The translations under genes were made by a program, and so were the position numbers. Shown piece by piece: positions 1-6,633 of a stretch of 12,102 nucleotides of DNA; position 1 is the first letter of the stretch, and each line of letters opens with the position of its first letter. The notes beneath the pieces were generated by a model. It searched no databases and was not told where the DNA came from. It saw nothing but the letters and a program-made list of their open reading frames with translations. The DNA is from Flavobacteriaceae bacterium (lineage in GTDB: Bacteria; Bacteroidota; Bacteroidia; Flavobacteriales; Flavobacteriaceae). Where the stretch lies: the NCBI GenBank assembly GCA_947482805.1, contig CANKLK010000059.1, forward strand, positions 1 to 12,102, read 5' to 3'.

Positions 1-139
1 AATCGGAAGCCCAGACGGAGCAGATTCTCCAAACAAAAAACACTATGATCCAAGAAAATGGATACGCGAAGGTGAAATGACTTTTAACAAAAGATTAGAA
101 CAGGCATTTGCTGATTTGAATAACGTTAACACATTATAA
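1..139 (+). CDS. fbaA: Class II fructose-bisphosphate aldolase, C-terminal end (5' truncated by window)
   Basis: Only the last 45 codons are present, in the frame starting at base 2, ending with TAA at 137-139. The encoded tail has the pattern GSPDGADSPNKKHYDPRKW followed by IREGEMTF and a KRLEQAF helix. This matches the C-terminus of class II (metal-dependent) fructose-1,6-bisphosphate aldolases of the FbaA type, where an asparagine-lysine-lysine-x-tyrosine-aspartate-proline-arginine stretch precedes the closing helix. The enzyme is cytosolic and interconverts fructose-1,6-bisphosphate with glyceraldehyde-3-phosphate and dihydroxyacetone phosphate. The catalytic and metal-binding parts lie outside the window, so they cannot be checked. 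accD follows 64 bases downstream on the same strand, and no promoter is visible between them, so the two may be co-transcribed. The assignment rests on the tail alone but the match is distinctive. Confidence 0.85.
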   Translation, partial: IGSPDGADSPNKKHYDPRKWIREGEMTFNKRLEQAFADLNNVNTL

Positions 140-199
140 TTAACAATTGATAATTGACAATTAATAATTATCTATTGTCAATTATCCATTATCCATTAA
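137..199. repeat. Degenerate heptanucleotide array between fbaA and accD, with an internal 13-base inverted repeat
   Basis: Reading from the fbaA stop codon, the spacer divides into nine consecutive 7-base units (137-143, 144-150 and so on to 193-199). They share a loose consensus YAATTRW, and the last units drift towards CCATTAW. Within the array, 149-161 (GATAATTGACAAT) is the exact reverse complement of 174-186, separated by 12 bases, so the transcript could form a long AT-rich hairpin. There is no T-run after it, so it does not look like a standard intrinsic terminator. It occupies almost the whole spacer and ends five bases before the accD start. Its function is unknown. Confidence 0.6.
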
Positions 200-203
200 A
201 AAT

Positions 204-1058
204 ATGGCTTGGTTTAAAAGGACAGAAAAAGGGATTACTACCGCAACCGAAGACAAAAAAGACGTTCCAAAAGGGCTTTGGTATAAATCGCCAACAGGTA
301 AAATTATTGACCAAGACGAATTAGCTAGAAATCTTTGGGTTAGTCCTGAAGATGATTTTCATGTTAGAATTGGCAGTAAAGAATATTTTGAAATCTTGTT
401 TGACAACAATGAATTCAAAGAGTTGGATACTAAAATGACTTCCAAAGACCCATTGAATTTTGTAGATACCAAAAAGTACTCAGATCGATTAAAAGACGCT
501 ATCGACAAAACAGGATTGAAAGATGCTGTCAGGACAGGTGTTGGAAAATCAAAAGGAAAAGACATAGTAGTTTGCTGTATGGATTTCGCTTTTATTGGCG
601 GTTCTATGGGTGCTGTAGTTGGAGAAAAAATTGCTCGCGGGATTGATTATTCTATCAAAAACAAAGTACCCTTTGTGATGATTTCAAAATCGGGTGGTGC
701 TCGTATGATGGAAGCTGCCTATTCGTTAATGCAATTGGCAAAAACATCAGCAAAATTGGCCCAATTAGCTGAAGCTAAAATTCCGTATATTTCGCTTTGT
801 ACGGATCCAACAACCGGAGGAACAACTGCTTCTTATGCGATGCTTGGTGATGTTAACATTTCTGAACCTGGCGCTTTGATTGGTTTTGCAGGGCCAAGAG
901 TTGTTCGTGATACTACCGGAAAAGATTTACCAGATGGTTTCCAAACCGCTGAGTTTGTATTGGACCATGGCTTCCTTGACTTTATTACACCAAGAAAAGA
1001 ACTGAAAGACAAGATTAATTTATATCTCGATTTGATTTTAAATCAGGATATCAGATAA
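204..1058 (+). CDS. accD: Acetyl-CoA carboxylase, carboxyltransferase subunit beta, lacking the zinc-ribbon cysteines
   Basis: A 284-residue protein of the usual AccD length. With AccA it forms the carboxyltransferase that moves CO2 from carboxybiotin on AccB to acetyl-CoA, giving malonyl-CoA for fatty-acid synthesis in the cytosol. The crotonase-fold core is well preserved: [19 protein letters not shown] from residue 161, [10 protein letters not shown] from residue 201 (oxyanion-hole glycines), then [15 protein letters not shown] and the [17 protein letters not shown] stretch. The N-terminal region that aligns with the Cys4 zinc ribbon (about residues 24-56) has no cysteine: the first CxxC position reads SPTG, the second SPED. 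The first cysteines in the protein are in the VVCCMDF strand. The start ATG at 204 gives the usual MAWFKR beginning. It is preceded by A-rich sequence without a Shine-Dalgarno motif. The gene ends with a hairpin terminator. Confidence 0.95.
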   Translation: MAWFKRTEKGITTATEDKKDVPKGLWYKSPTGKIIDQDELARNLWVSPEDDFHVRIGSKEYFEILFDNNEFKELDTKMTSKDPLNFVDTKKYSDRLKDAIDKTGLKDAVRTGVGKSKGKDIVVCCMDFAFIGGSMGAVVGEKIARGIDYSIKNKVPFVMISKSGGARMMEAAYSLMQLAKTSAKLAQLAEAKIPYISLCTDPTTGGTTASYAMLGDVNISEPGALIGFAGPRVVRDTTGKDLPDGFQTAEFVLDHGFLDFITPRKELKDKINLYLDLILNQDIR

Positions 1059-1064
1059 CGGTTT

Positions 1065-1099
1065 ACCACAAAGTAAACAAAGAATAGAAAGACACAAAG
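1065..1099. repeat. Degenerate nine-base repeat array downstream of accD
   Basis: Four adjacent units ending in AAAG: 1065-1073, 1074-1082, 1083-1091 (nine bases each) and 1092-1099 (eight bases). The consensus is about NANACAAAG. The array starts seven bases after the accD stop codon. Part of it forms a small perfect hairpin, GTTTAC 1061-1066 with GTAAAC 1073-1078, and its last unit is the left arm of the accD terminator. The terminator therefore appears to be built partly from repeat units. Confidence 0.5.
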
Positions 1100-1119
1100 T
1101 TTACGCTTTGTGTTTTTTT
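1092..1119 (+). terminator. Intrinsic terminator of accD
   Basis: ACACAAAG at 1092-1099 pairs perfectly with CTTTGTGT at 1106-1113 around a six-base loop (TTTACG). The stem runs straight into a run of seven T at 1113-1119. It begins 33 bases after the accD stop codon. In the minus direction the tract beyond the hairpin is less uniform (CTTTCTATTC), so it may work poorly as a terminator for the convergent permease gene. Confidence 0.75.
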
Positions 1120-1162
1120 ATTTTTAGTAATGAAGAAACATTGTTAATATAATTTATTAAAA

Positions 1163-1196
1163 ACTGAACACTGCGACTGCCAACTGAAAACTCAAT
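1163..1196. repeat. Degenerate ACTG heptanucleotide array at the 3' end of the permease gene
   Basis: ACTG recurs at 1163, 1170, 1176 and 1183, and ACTC at 1190, giving units of 7, 6, 7, 7 and 7 bases. The last unit ends at 1196, inside the complement of the permease stop codon (1196-1198). The remaining part of the spacer, 1120-1162, is AT-rich without recognisable structure. Function unknown. Confidence 0.5.
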
Positions 1197-2452
1197 TACA
1201 TTCCACTTCTAATCGCTTCTACAGGATCTAATTTCGAGGCAGAAATAGCAGGCAGAATTCCGGCTAACAAACCTACTATCATAGACAGGCCAAAACCTAT
1301 AAGAATATTCAGGAAACTTAAAACAAATTCAAATTCCAATACATTTGTGAGCAACATTGACAAAAGCCAAACTATCAGCAAACCTATAATTCCGCCAAAT
1401 ACACAGAGGATAATTGCTTCGAATAAAAATTGAAAAAGGATAAATCTATTTTTAGCGCCTAATGATTTTTGAATTCCTATTAAATTGGTTCTTTCTTTCA
1501 CGGAAACAAACATAATATTGGCAATTCCGAAACCTCCAACTAAAAACGAAAAAAGACTTATAATAATTCCTCCGAATCGAATTTGGCTTATCAATCCGTC
1601 TAACAAATCGGTAAAACCGGAAAGCACACTGATAAAAAAGTTGTTAATATCACCTTCCTTTACACCTCTGAAAGAGCGTAATTTTTGAGAGATTTCAGCT
1701 TTCAATTCCTCAATATCAATGTTTTTTTCAGGTTTTATTATAATCATGGCAGATACTTTTGAGTTGTTATCGCCATAAATTCTTCTTAGAAAATTAGAAG
1801 GTAAAAAAGCAGAAACATCATCACCTCCCCCCATATCCAGTGTGGATTCACCTTTCTTTTTAGTAATGCCTATCACCATAAACTGTTGCCCATACATACG
1901 TATCGATTTCCCAATTGGGTCAAGCTCTCCAAAAAGCGATTGTGCTATATCATGTCCTATCACTACCACTTGCTTTCCTGAATTGGATTCTGATTCATTA
2001 AAAAAACGCCCGGAGGAAAACTCCATTCGTTGGATATCTGTAAACTCAGAAGTTACCGGAACCATATTTACATTATTAACGGTATTAGCTTCAAATTTTA
2101 GGGTTTGGTTTAATGTCATATACTGAAAACACAAATCTTCAACATTGTTCAACGAAGATTTTAAAAATTGGTATTCTTCATAACTGACTTTTGGAAATTG
2201 GTCCCTCTTCCATCTCGGAATATCACTTGGACCAAAAGACCTATTGGTTAAATAAATCGTGTTTTTATCTAATGAACTCAAATCAGCTTTGATTTTTCTA
2301 TCTAAAGAATCAACCGCTGCCAACACAGCAATGATGGAAAATATTCCAATAGTCACACCCAATAAAGAAAGCATAGTTCGCAATTTATTGATGCGTAGCG
2401 CATTCATAGCAAAAGCAAAACTTTCTTTGAGCAGTCTTAAATAAAGTAACAT
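1196..2452 (-). CDS. ABC transporter permease, MacB/FtsX family (periplasmic core domain plus FtsX domain)
   Basis: A 418-residue inner-membrane protein with the MacB permease layout. A short cytoplasmic N-terminus (NALRINKLRTMLSLLGVTIG) leads into a first membrane helix at about residues 27-47. A periplasmic core of about 240 residues follows, then an FtsX-like domain with three helices near 293-315, 337-367 and 377-402. The family signature is clear in GGFGIANIMFVSVKERT followed by IGIQKSLGAKNRF, and in the C-terminal LPAISASKLDPVEAIRSG. Such permeases work with a separate ATPase and use the periplasmic domain to move or release substrates such as lipoproteins, peptides or drugs. Substrate cannot be told here. 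No ATPase, membrane-fusion or outer-membrane gene lies next to it, so it appears to be a single-gene unit. No clear promoter is seen upstream. Confidence 0.88.
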   Translation of the reverse strand: MLLYLRLLKESFAFAMNALRINKLRTMLSLLGVTIGIFSIIAVLAAVDSLDRKIKADLSSLDKNTIYLTNRSFGPSDIPRWKRDQFPKVSYEEYQFLKSSLNNVEDLCFQYMTLNQTLKFEANTVNNVNMVPVTSEFTDIQRMEFSSGRFFNESESNSGKQVVVIGHDIAQSLFGELDPIGKSIRMYGQQFMVIGITKKKGESTLDMGGGDDVSAFLPSNFLRRIYGDNNSKVSAMIIIKPEKNIDIEELKAEISQKLRSFRGVKEGDINNFFISVLSGFTDLLDGLISQIRFGGIIISLFSFLVGGFGIANIMFVSVKERTNLIGIQKSLGAKNRFILFQFLFEAIILCVFGGIIGLLIVWLLSMLLTNVLEFEFVLSFLNILIGFGLSMIVGLLAGILPAISASKLDPVEAIRSGM

Positions 2453-2561
2453 TTAGGTTGGTTTATGGTATTATAAATTTCGATAAAAATAATGAAAATC
2501 ACCACTATTTTAAAGATTGCTTTATTGGTGTGAAAAAATAAAATATTGTTACACTTCTTCC

Positions 2562-2592
2562 TTGAATTTTGCATTCAAAAAAACTACTTTTG
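2562..2592 (+). promoter_or_regulatory. Bacteroidota-type promoter of purH
   Basis: TTG at 2562-2564 is followed after exactly 20 bases by TACTTTTG at 2585-2592. This fits the -33 (TTG) and -7 (TANNTTTG) elements used by the Bacteroidota primary sigma factor. Transcription would begin around 2597-2600, leaving an untranslated leader of about 50 bases before the ATG at 2649. The leader holds a minor dyad, GGAC 2605-2608 with GTCC 2615-2618, too short to call an operator. The promoter lies in the 196-base divergent spacer between the permease and purH, which otherwise shows no feature I can support. Confidence 0.65.
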
Positions 2593-2648
2593 TACCTAAC
2601 TCGAGGACGCATTTGTCCAATCTGAGCGAAGCTAAACACAACTACACA

Positions 2649-4175
2649 ATGAGCACAACAAAAACCATCCAATCGGCGCTGATTTCAGTCTTTTCTAAAG
2701 ACGGATTAGAACCGATAGTTCGCAAACTACACGAACAAAATGTAACAATTTATTCCACTGGCGGAACCGAAGAATTCATCAATAATTTAGGGATTCCTGT
2801 AGTTCCTGTTGAAGAAGTTACTTCCTACCCTTCTATACTTGGCGGCAGAGTAAAAACGTTGCATCCGAAAATTTTTGGAGGCATACTAAACCGTCAGGAG
2901 AATGAAACCGATGTGCAACAAATGCGTGAATTTGAAATTCCACAACTCGATTTAGTGATAGTTGATTTATATCCGTTTGAAAAAACAGTGGCGTCAGGTG
3001 CTAGCGAAGCTGAAATCATTGAAAAAATTGATATCGGTGGGATTTCATTAATTCGTGCGGCAGCAAAGAATTTTAAAGACACAGTTATCGTAGCTTCAGT
3101 AAATGAGTATTCAACTTTATTAGATCTTATTTCGACACAAAACGGAAGCACAACATTAGAACAAAGAAAACTTTTGGCAACAAAGGCATTCCATGTTTCT
3201 TCACATTATGATACTGCAATTTTCAACTATTTTAATGAAGAAGATACTTATTTCAAAACGAGTATTTCTGAAGGTCAGATTTTAAGGTATGGCGAAAACC
3301 CACATCAGAAAGGATTTTTCTTTGGCGAATTTGATAAAATGTTCAGCAAATTACACGGAAAAGAATTGTCATATAACAATTTGTTAGATGTTGACGCAGC
3401 GGTGAATTTGATTTTAGAATTCAAAAACAACAACCCAACTTTTGCCATTTTAAAACATAACAACGCCTGCGGATTAGCTACAAGAAGCACTATGTCAGCC
3501 GCCTATTTAGCAGCTTTGGCAGGAGATCCAACTTCGGCTTTTGGCGGGGTTTTGATTGCTAATGGAAAAATAGATACGACTACAGCCAAAGAAATTAATT
3601 CACTTTTCTGCGAAGTGGTAATTGCGCCTGCATTTGATGAAGAAGCTGTCGCCATTTTATCAGAAAAAAAAAATAGGATTATTTTGGTTCAGCATGATGT
3701 TGAATTACCAAACAGTCAAGTGAGAACTTGTCTAAATGGATTATTAGTTCAAGACAGAAACAATATTACTGATGAAAAAGACCATTTAAAAGTGGTTACT
3801 AATTCGGCTCCAACCGCACAGGAAATAGACGATTTAATATTTGCTTCAAAAATTTGTAAAAATACCAAATCAAACACGATTGTATTTGCAAAAAATAGTA
3901 CATTAGTAGCATCAGGAACTGGTCAGACTTCAAGAGTAGATGCGTTAAAACAAGCAATTGAAAAAGCGACAACTTTTGGTTTTGATTTGAATGGCGCAGT
4001 GATGGCAAGTGATGCTTTTTTTCCTTTCCCGGATTGTGTTGAAATTGCTCATAATGCGGGAGTTACTGCCGTTATTCAGCCTGGTGGTTCGATAAAAGAT
4101 GAGTTGAGTATAGATTTTTGTAACGAAAATAAAGTTGCAATGGTATTTACCGGAACTCGTCATTTTAAACATTAA
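2649..4175 (+). CDS. purH: Bifunctional AICAR transformylase / IMP cyclohydrolase
   Basis: A 508-residue protein matching the usual PurH length. It carries out the last two steps of de novo purine synthesis: formylation of AICAR with 10-formyltetrahydrofolate, then closure of FAICAR to IMP. The N-terminal cyclohydrolase domain (about 1-150) shows SVFSKDG, STGGT at residue 36 and GGRVKTLHP at 65-73, then IDIGGISLIRAAAKN. The transformylase domain has RYGENPHQ, LSYNNLLDVDAA and LKHNNACG, with the catalytic Lys269-His270 pair. It also has DPTSAFGG, SGTGQTSRVDA, ASDAFFPFPD and AVIQPGGSIKDE. The reading frame stays open 44 codons further upstream, to 2517, but that extension has no PurH similarity and contains the promoter, so the ATG at 2649 is chosen. 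No Shine-Dalgarno motif precedes it. The gene stands alone, followed by mreB after 53 bases. Confidence 0.96.
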   Translation: MSTTKTIQSALISVFSKDGLEPIVRKLHEQNVTIYSTGGTEEFINNLGIPVVPVEEVTSYPSILGGRVKTLHPKIFGGILNRQENETDVQQMREFEIPQLDLVIVDLYPFEKTVASGASEAEIIEKIDIGGISLIRAAAKNFKDTVIVASVNEYSTLLDLISTQNGSTTLEQRKLLATKAFHVSSHYDTAIFNYFNEEDTYFKTSISEGQILRYGENPHQKGFFFGEFDKMFSKLHGKELSYNNLLDVDAAVNLILEFKNNNPTFAILKHNNACGLATRSTMSAAYLAALAGDPTSAFGGVLIANGKIDTTTAKEINSLFCEVVIAPAFDEEAVAILSEKKNRIILVQHDVELPNSQVRTCLNGLLVQDRNNITDEKDHLKVVTNSAPTAQEIDDLIFASKICKNTKSNTIVFAKNSTLVASGTGQTSRVDALKQAIEKATTFGFDLNGAVMASDAFFPFPDCVEIAHNAGVTAVIQPGGSIKDELSIDFCNENKVAMVFTGTRHFKH

Positions 4176-4181
4176 TTTGTT

Positions 4182-4189
4182 TAACTTTG
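4182..4189 (+). promoter_or_regulatory. Possible -7 element of an mreB promoter
   Basis: TAACTTTG fits the Bacteroidota -7 consensus TANNTTTG and starts seven bases after the purH stop. It would place transcription start near 4195, with a leader of about 34 bases. At the expected -33 spacing the sequence reads GTCATT rather than TTG, so the upstream half is poor. No terminator is visible between purH and mreB, and read-through from purH is also possible. Confidence 0.4.
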
Positions 4190-4228
4190 TACGTTAAATT
4201 TTTATAAACATTAACCCTAAATAAATCT

Positions 4229-5257
4229 ATGGGATTTTTTGATTTCATGACTGAGGACATCGCGATTGACCTTGGTACCGCAAACACTCTGATAATACAC
4301 AATGACAAAGTTGTAATTGACAGCCCTTCAATCGTTGCTAGAGACCGAATAACGGGGAAAATTATCGCTGTTGGAAAAGAAGCCAACATGATGCAGGGAA
4401 AGACACATGAAAACATAAAAACCATACGTCCGTTAAAAGATGGGGTTATTGCAGATTTTGATGCGTCTGAAAAAATGATTAGTATGTTCATCAAAAGCAT
4501 ACCGGCCTTAAAGAAAAAAATGTTTACACCGGCACTTAGAATGGTGGTTTGTATTCCATCCGGAATTACCGAAGTAGAAATGCGTGCCGTAAAAGAAAGT
4601 TGCGAACGTGTAAACGGAAAAGAAGTATATCTTATTCACGAACCAATGGCTGCGGCAATTGGTATTGGTATCGATATTATGCAGCCAAAAGGAAACATGA
4701 TTGTAGACATTGGTGGAGGAACTACAGAAATTGCGGTTATTGCTTTAGGGGGAATTGTATGTGACAAATCTGTTAAGATTGCGGGTGACGTTTTCACTAA
4801 TGACATTGTTTATTACATGAGAACGCAACACAACTTATTTGTGGGTGAAAGCACAGCAGAAAAAATAAAGATTACTATTGGTGCTGCTACTGATGATTTA
4901 GAAACACCTCCAGATGATATGTCAGTTCAAGGAAGAGATTTATTGACTGGTAAACCAAAACAGGTTGAAGTTTCCTATAGAGAAATCGCAAAAGCTTTAG
5001 ACAAATCGATACAACGAATTGAAGATGCGATTATGGAAACTTTATCGCAAACGCCGCCTGAATTAGCAGCCGATATTTACAACACTGGTATTTATCTTGC
5101 GGGTGGAGGATCTATGTTGAGAGGATTAGACAAACGTATTTCTCAAAAAACAGATTTACCGGTATATATTGCAGAAGATCCTTTAAGAGCTGTTGTTCGC
5201 GGAACTGGAATGGCACTTAAAAATATTCCGAAATTCAGAAGCATACTTATAAAATAG
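4229..5257 (+). CDS. mreB: Rod-shape-determining actin homologue MreB
   Basis: A 342-residue bacterial actin. It polymerises with ATP into short filaments under the inner membrane and guides the elongation synthase that keeps cells rod-shaped. The actin-fold motifs are all visible: phosphate-1 IDLGTANTLI from residue 13, the connecting motif EPMAAAIG from 138, phosphate-2 DIGGGTTE at 160-167, and the adenosine motif LAGGGSMLRGL around 290-300. The N-terminus MGFFDFMTEDIAIDLG lacks a long amphipathic extension but has the short hydrophobic start common in the family. It is the first gene of the cluster mreB-mreC-mreD-mrdA-rodA. The ATG at 4229 follows AAATAAATCT, without a Shine-Dalgarno motif. 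Length and motifs leave little doubt. Confidence 0.97.
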   Translation: MGFFDFMTEDIAIDLGTANTLIIHNDKVVIDSPSIVARDRITGKIIAVGKEANMMQGKTHENIKTIRPLKDGVIADFDASEKMISMFIKSIPALKKKMFTPALRMVVCIPSGITEVEMRAVKESCERVNGKEVYLIHEPMAAAIGIGIDIMQPKGNMIVDIGGGTTEIAVIALGGIVCDKSVKIAGDVFTNDIVYYMRTQHNLFVGESTAEKIKITIGAATDDLETPPDDMSVQGRDLLTGKPKQVEVSYREIAKALDKSIQRIEDAIMETLSQTPPELAADIYNTGIYLAGGGSMLRGLDKRISQKTDLPVYIAEDPLRAVVRGTGMALKNIPKFRSILIK

Positions 5258-5299
5258 TATTCAGTACTCAGTATACAGTTTACATTTACATTTATACAG
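5258..5299. repeat. Degenerate heptanucleotide array in the mreB-mreC spacer
   Basis: Starting on the base after the mreB stop codon, the spacer divides into six 7-base units: 5258-5264, 5265-5271, 5272-5278, 5279-5285, 5286-5292 and 5293-5299. Four of them follow TAYNCAG or TATACAG, and the other two are TTTACAT-like. The array fills all but the last seven bases before the mreC start. It has no T-run or strong hairpin, so transcription could pass through it. It lies inside an apparent operon, which differs from the other arrays in this window. Confidence 0.55.
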
Positions 5300-5306
5300 C
5301 TAAACC

Positions 5307-6134
5307 ATGCAGCAAATAGTTAATTTTGTACTTAAAAACAGTAATCGCTTACTGTTTTTGCTGCTTTTGGTACTATCTATTTCGCTGACAATTCAATCGC
5401 ATTCTTATCACAAAAGTAAAATCATAAGCTCGGCTAATTTCTTTACCGGCGGTATTTACGAAAGAATAAATAATGTTGATGAATATTTTGGATTAAGAAA
5501 ACAAAATGAAGAATTAGCTCAGGAGAATGCTCGTTTAAAATCGCTTTTATTTAATCTGAAAGACACCACTAAGCTCCCACAAATTGATTCTATCAGAGGA
5601 GTTAAGAAAACAGATATCATTATTTCTAAAGTAATTCATAACTCGTATAGTATTCTTGAAAATTATATTACCATTAATAATGGTCAATCTTCAGGAATCA
5701 AACCAAATATGGGTGTAATTAACAGTGCTGGTATTGTCGGAATCGTAGACAAGACATCGAATAACTATTCCACCATCATCAGTGTTTTAAATGTGAAATC
5801 ACAAATCAATGCAAAAATTAAAAAATCAAATCACTTTGGTTCTTTAGTATGGAATGGCAAAAGTACTGGTTTTGTTCAATTGATAGATGTTCCAAGATTG
5901 GCGGGAGTTCGTAAGGGTGACACGATTGTAACAGGTGGTCAATCTATCATATTCCCTGAAAATATTGGGATTGGAACTATAGACAAAGTATATATTGACA
6001 ATGAAACCAATTACTATACTTTGGACATAAAACTATTCAATGACATGACCAACTTGGGACATGTATATATCATTAAAAATAAAGACACTGAAGAAATTAT
6101 TAATCTAGAAAGTCAAAGTAAAAAAGATGAATAG
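5307..6134 (+). CDS. mreC: Rod-shape-determining protein MreC
   Basis: A 275-residue single-pass membrane protein. MreC links cytoplasmic MreB to the periplasmic part of the elongasome and activates PBP2-RodA. The layout is typical: a short N-terminus, a membrane helix at about residues 14-31 (LLFLLLLVLSISLTIQ), a coiled coil around 50-85 (RKQNEELAQENARLKSLLF), and a beta-rich periplasmic domain. That domain has the family phrases YITINNGQSSGIKPNMGV, GIVGIVDKT and VRKGDTIVTGGQSIIFPENIGIGTI. The ATG at 5307 gives seven to eight residues before a pair of basic/polar residues and the helix, as expected. The 3' end overlaps mreD by eight bases. Confidence 0.94.
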   Translation: MQQIVNFVLKNSNRLLFLLLLVLSISLTIQSHSYHKSKIISSANFFTGGIYERINNVDEYFGLRKQNEELAQENARLKSLLFNLKDTTKLPQIDSIRGVKKTDIIISKVIHNSYSILENYITINNGQSSGIKPNMGVINSAGIVGIVDKTSNNYSTIISVLNVKSQINAKIKKSNHFGSLVWNGKSTGFVQLIDVPRLAGVRKGDTIVTGGQSIIFPENIGIGTIDKVYIDNETNYYTLDIKLFNDMTNLGHVYIIKNKDTEEIINLESQSKKDE

Positions 6135-6633
6135 TGCCTTATTAGGAAATATTGCTCGTTTTATTTTGTTGCTTGCAGCACAGATTCTGATATTCAACAG
6201 AATTGATCTTTTTGGCTTTATCAATCCGTTTCCTTATGTCCTTTTTATAATTCTTTATCCTGTAAACGGAAACAAAAGTGGATTATTAGCAGCTAGTTTT
6301 TTGTTAGGATTACTAATGGATATGTTTTGGAATTCAGGCGGAGTTCATGCGGCTGCTTGTTTAGTACTTGCCTATTACAGACCTGCTATCTTTAAATTTT
6401 CTTTTGGTCTAAGTTATGAATATCAAACCGTTAGACTCAATGATGTAGTAACTCCGGAACGATTTTCATTTTTACTAATTGCTATCGTATTGCATCACTT
6501 TGTGTTGTTTGTACTAGAAGTTTTTAAAGTAAGTTTCCTTTGGGATATTTTGGTTCGAACTGTATTGAGTACCATTTTTACAATTATCACTTGTATTATT
6601 ATTATCTATATTATTAAGCCAAGTAAGCGATGA
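6127..6633 (+). CDS. mreD: Rod-shape-determining membrane protein MreD
   Basis: A 168-residue, very hydrophobic protein with five to six predicted membrane helices, the usual MreD size. Helices are visible at about residues 7-23 (ARFILLLAAQILIF), 35-46, 52-69 (GLLAASFLLGLLMDMFW), 73-90, 114-134 and 137-163. The LLMDMFW segment after a small-residue-rich helix is typical of the family. MreD is an inner-membrane partner of MreC in the elongasome, and its exact action is less settled. The start at 6127 lies inside mreC, and its TGA stop overlaps the mrdA start as ATGA (6630-6633). Both overlaps point to translational coupling. Sequence similarity in this family is weak, so position in the cluster carries much of the assignment. 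Confidence 0.9.
   Translation: MNSALLGNIARFILLLAAQILIFNRIDLFGFINPFPYVLFIILYPVNGNKSGLLAASFLLGLLMDMFWNSGGVHAAACLVLAYYRPAIFKFSFGLSYEYQTVRLNDVVTPERFSFLLIAIVLHHFVLFVLEVFKVSFLWDILVRTVLSTIFTIITCIIIIYIIKPSKR

Noticed and set aside
137..199. CRISPR-like array or mobile-element remnant in the fbaA-accD spacer
   Set aside because: The units are only seven bases, contiguous and degenerate, with no spacers, no terminal repeats with target duplications and no coding remnant.
1842..2126. Plus-strand open frame of 94 codons inside the permease gene
   Set aside because: It is antisense to a clear membrane-protein gene, has no recognisable motif, and is cysteine/proline-rich as expected for a complementary frame.
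2517..2648. In-frame upstream extension of purH by 44 codons
   Set aside because: The extension has no PurH-like sequence and contains a well-spaced -33/-7 promoter (2562-2592). The ATG at 2649 begins right where family members begin.
2601..2648. Possible riboswitch or operator in the purH leader
   Set aside because: Only a four-base stem (GGAC/GTCC) is present in a leader of about 50 bases. That is too short and simple for a known purine riboswitch, and no repeat of it was seen near other genes.
3450..3473. Alanine in place of proline in the PurH LKHNNACG motif
   Set aside because: The catalytic Lys-His pair is intact and the following residues vary between PurH families, so this is not a defect.
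4165..4500. Minus-strand open frame of 111 codons across the start of mreB
   Set aside because: It lies opposite highly conserved mreB coding sequence, and its hydrophobic appearance follows from the complement of that sequence. No start signal or relative is recognised.
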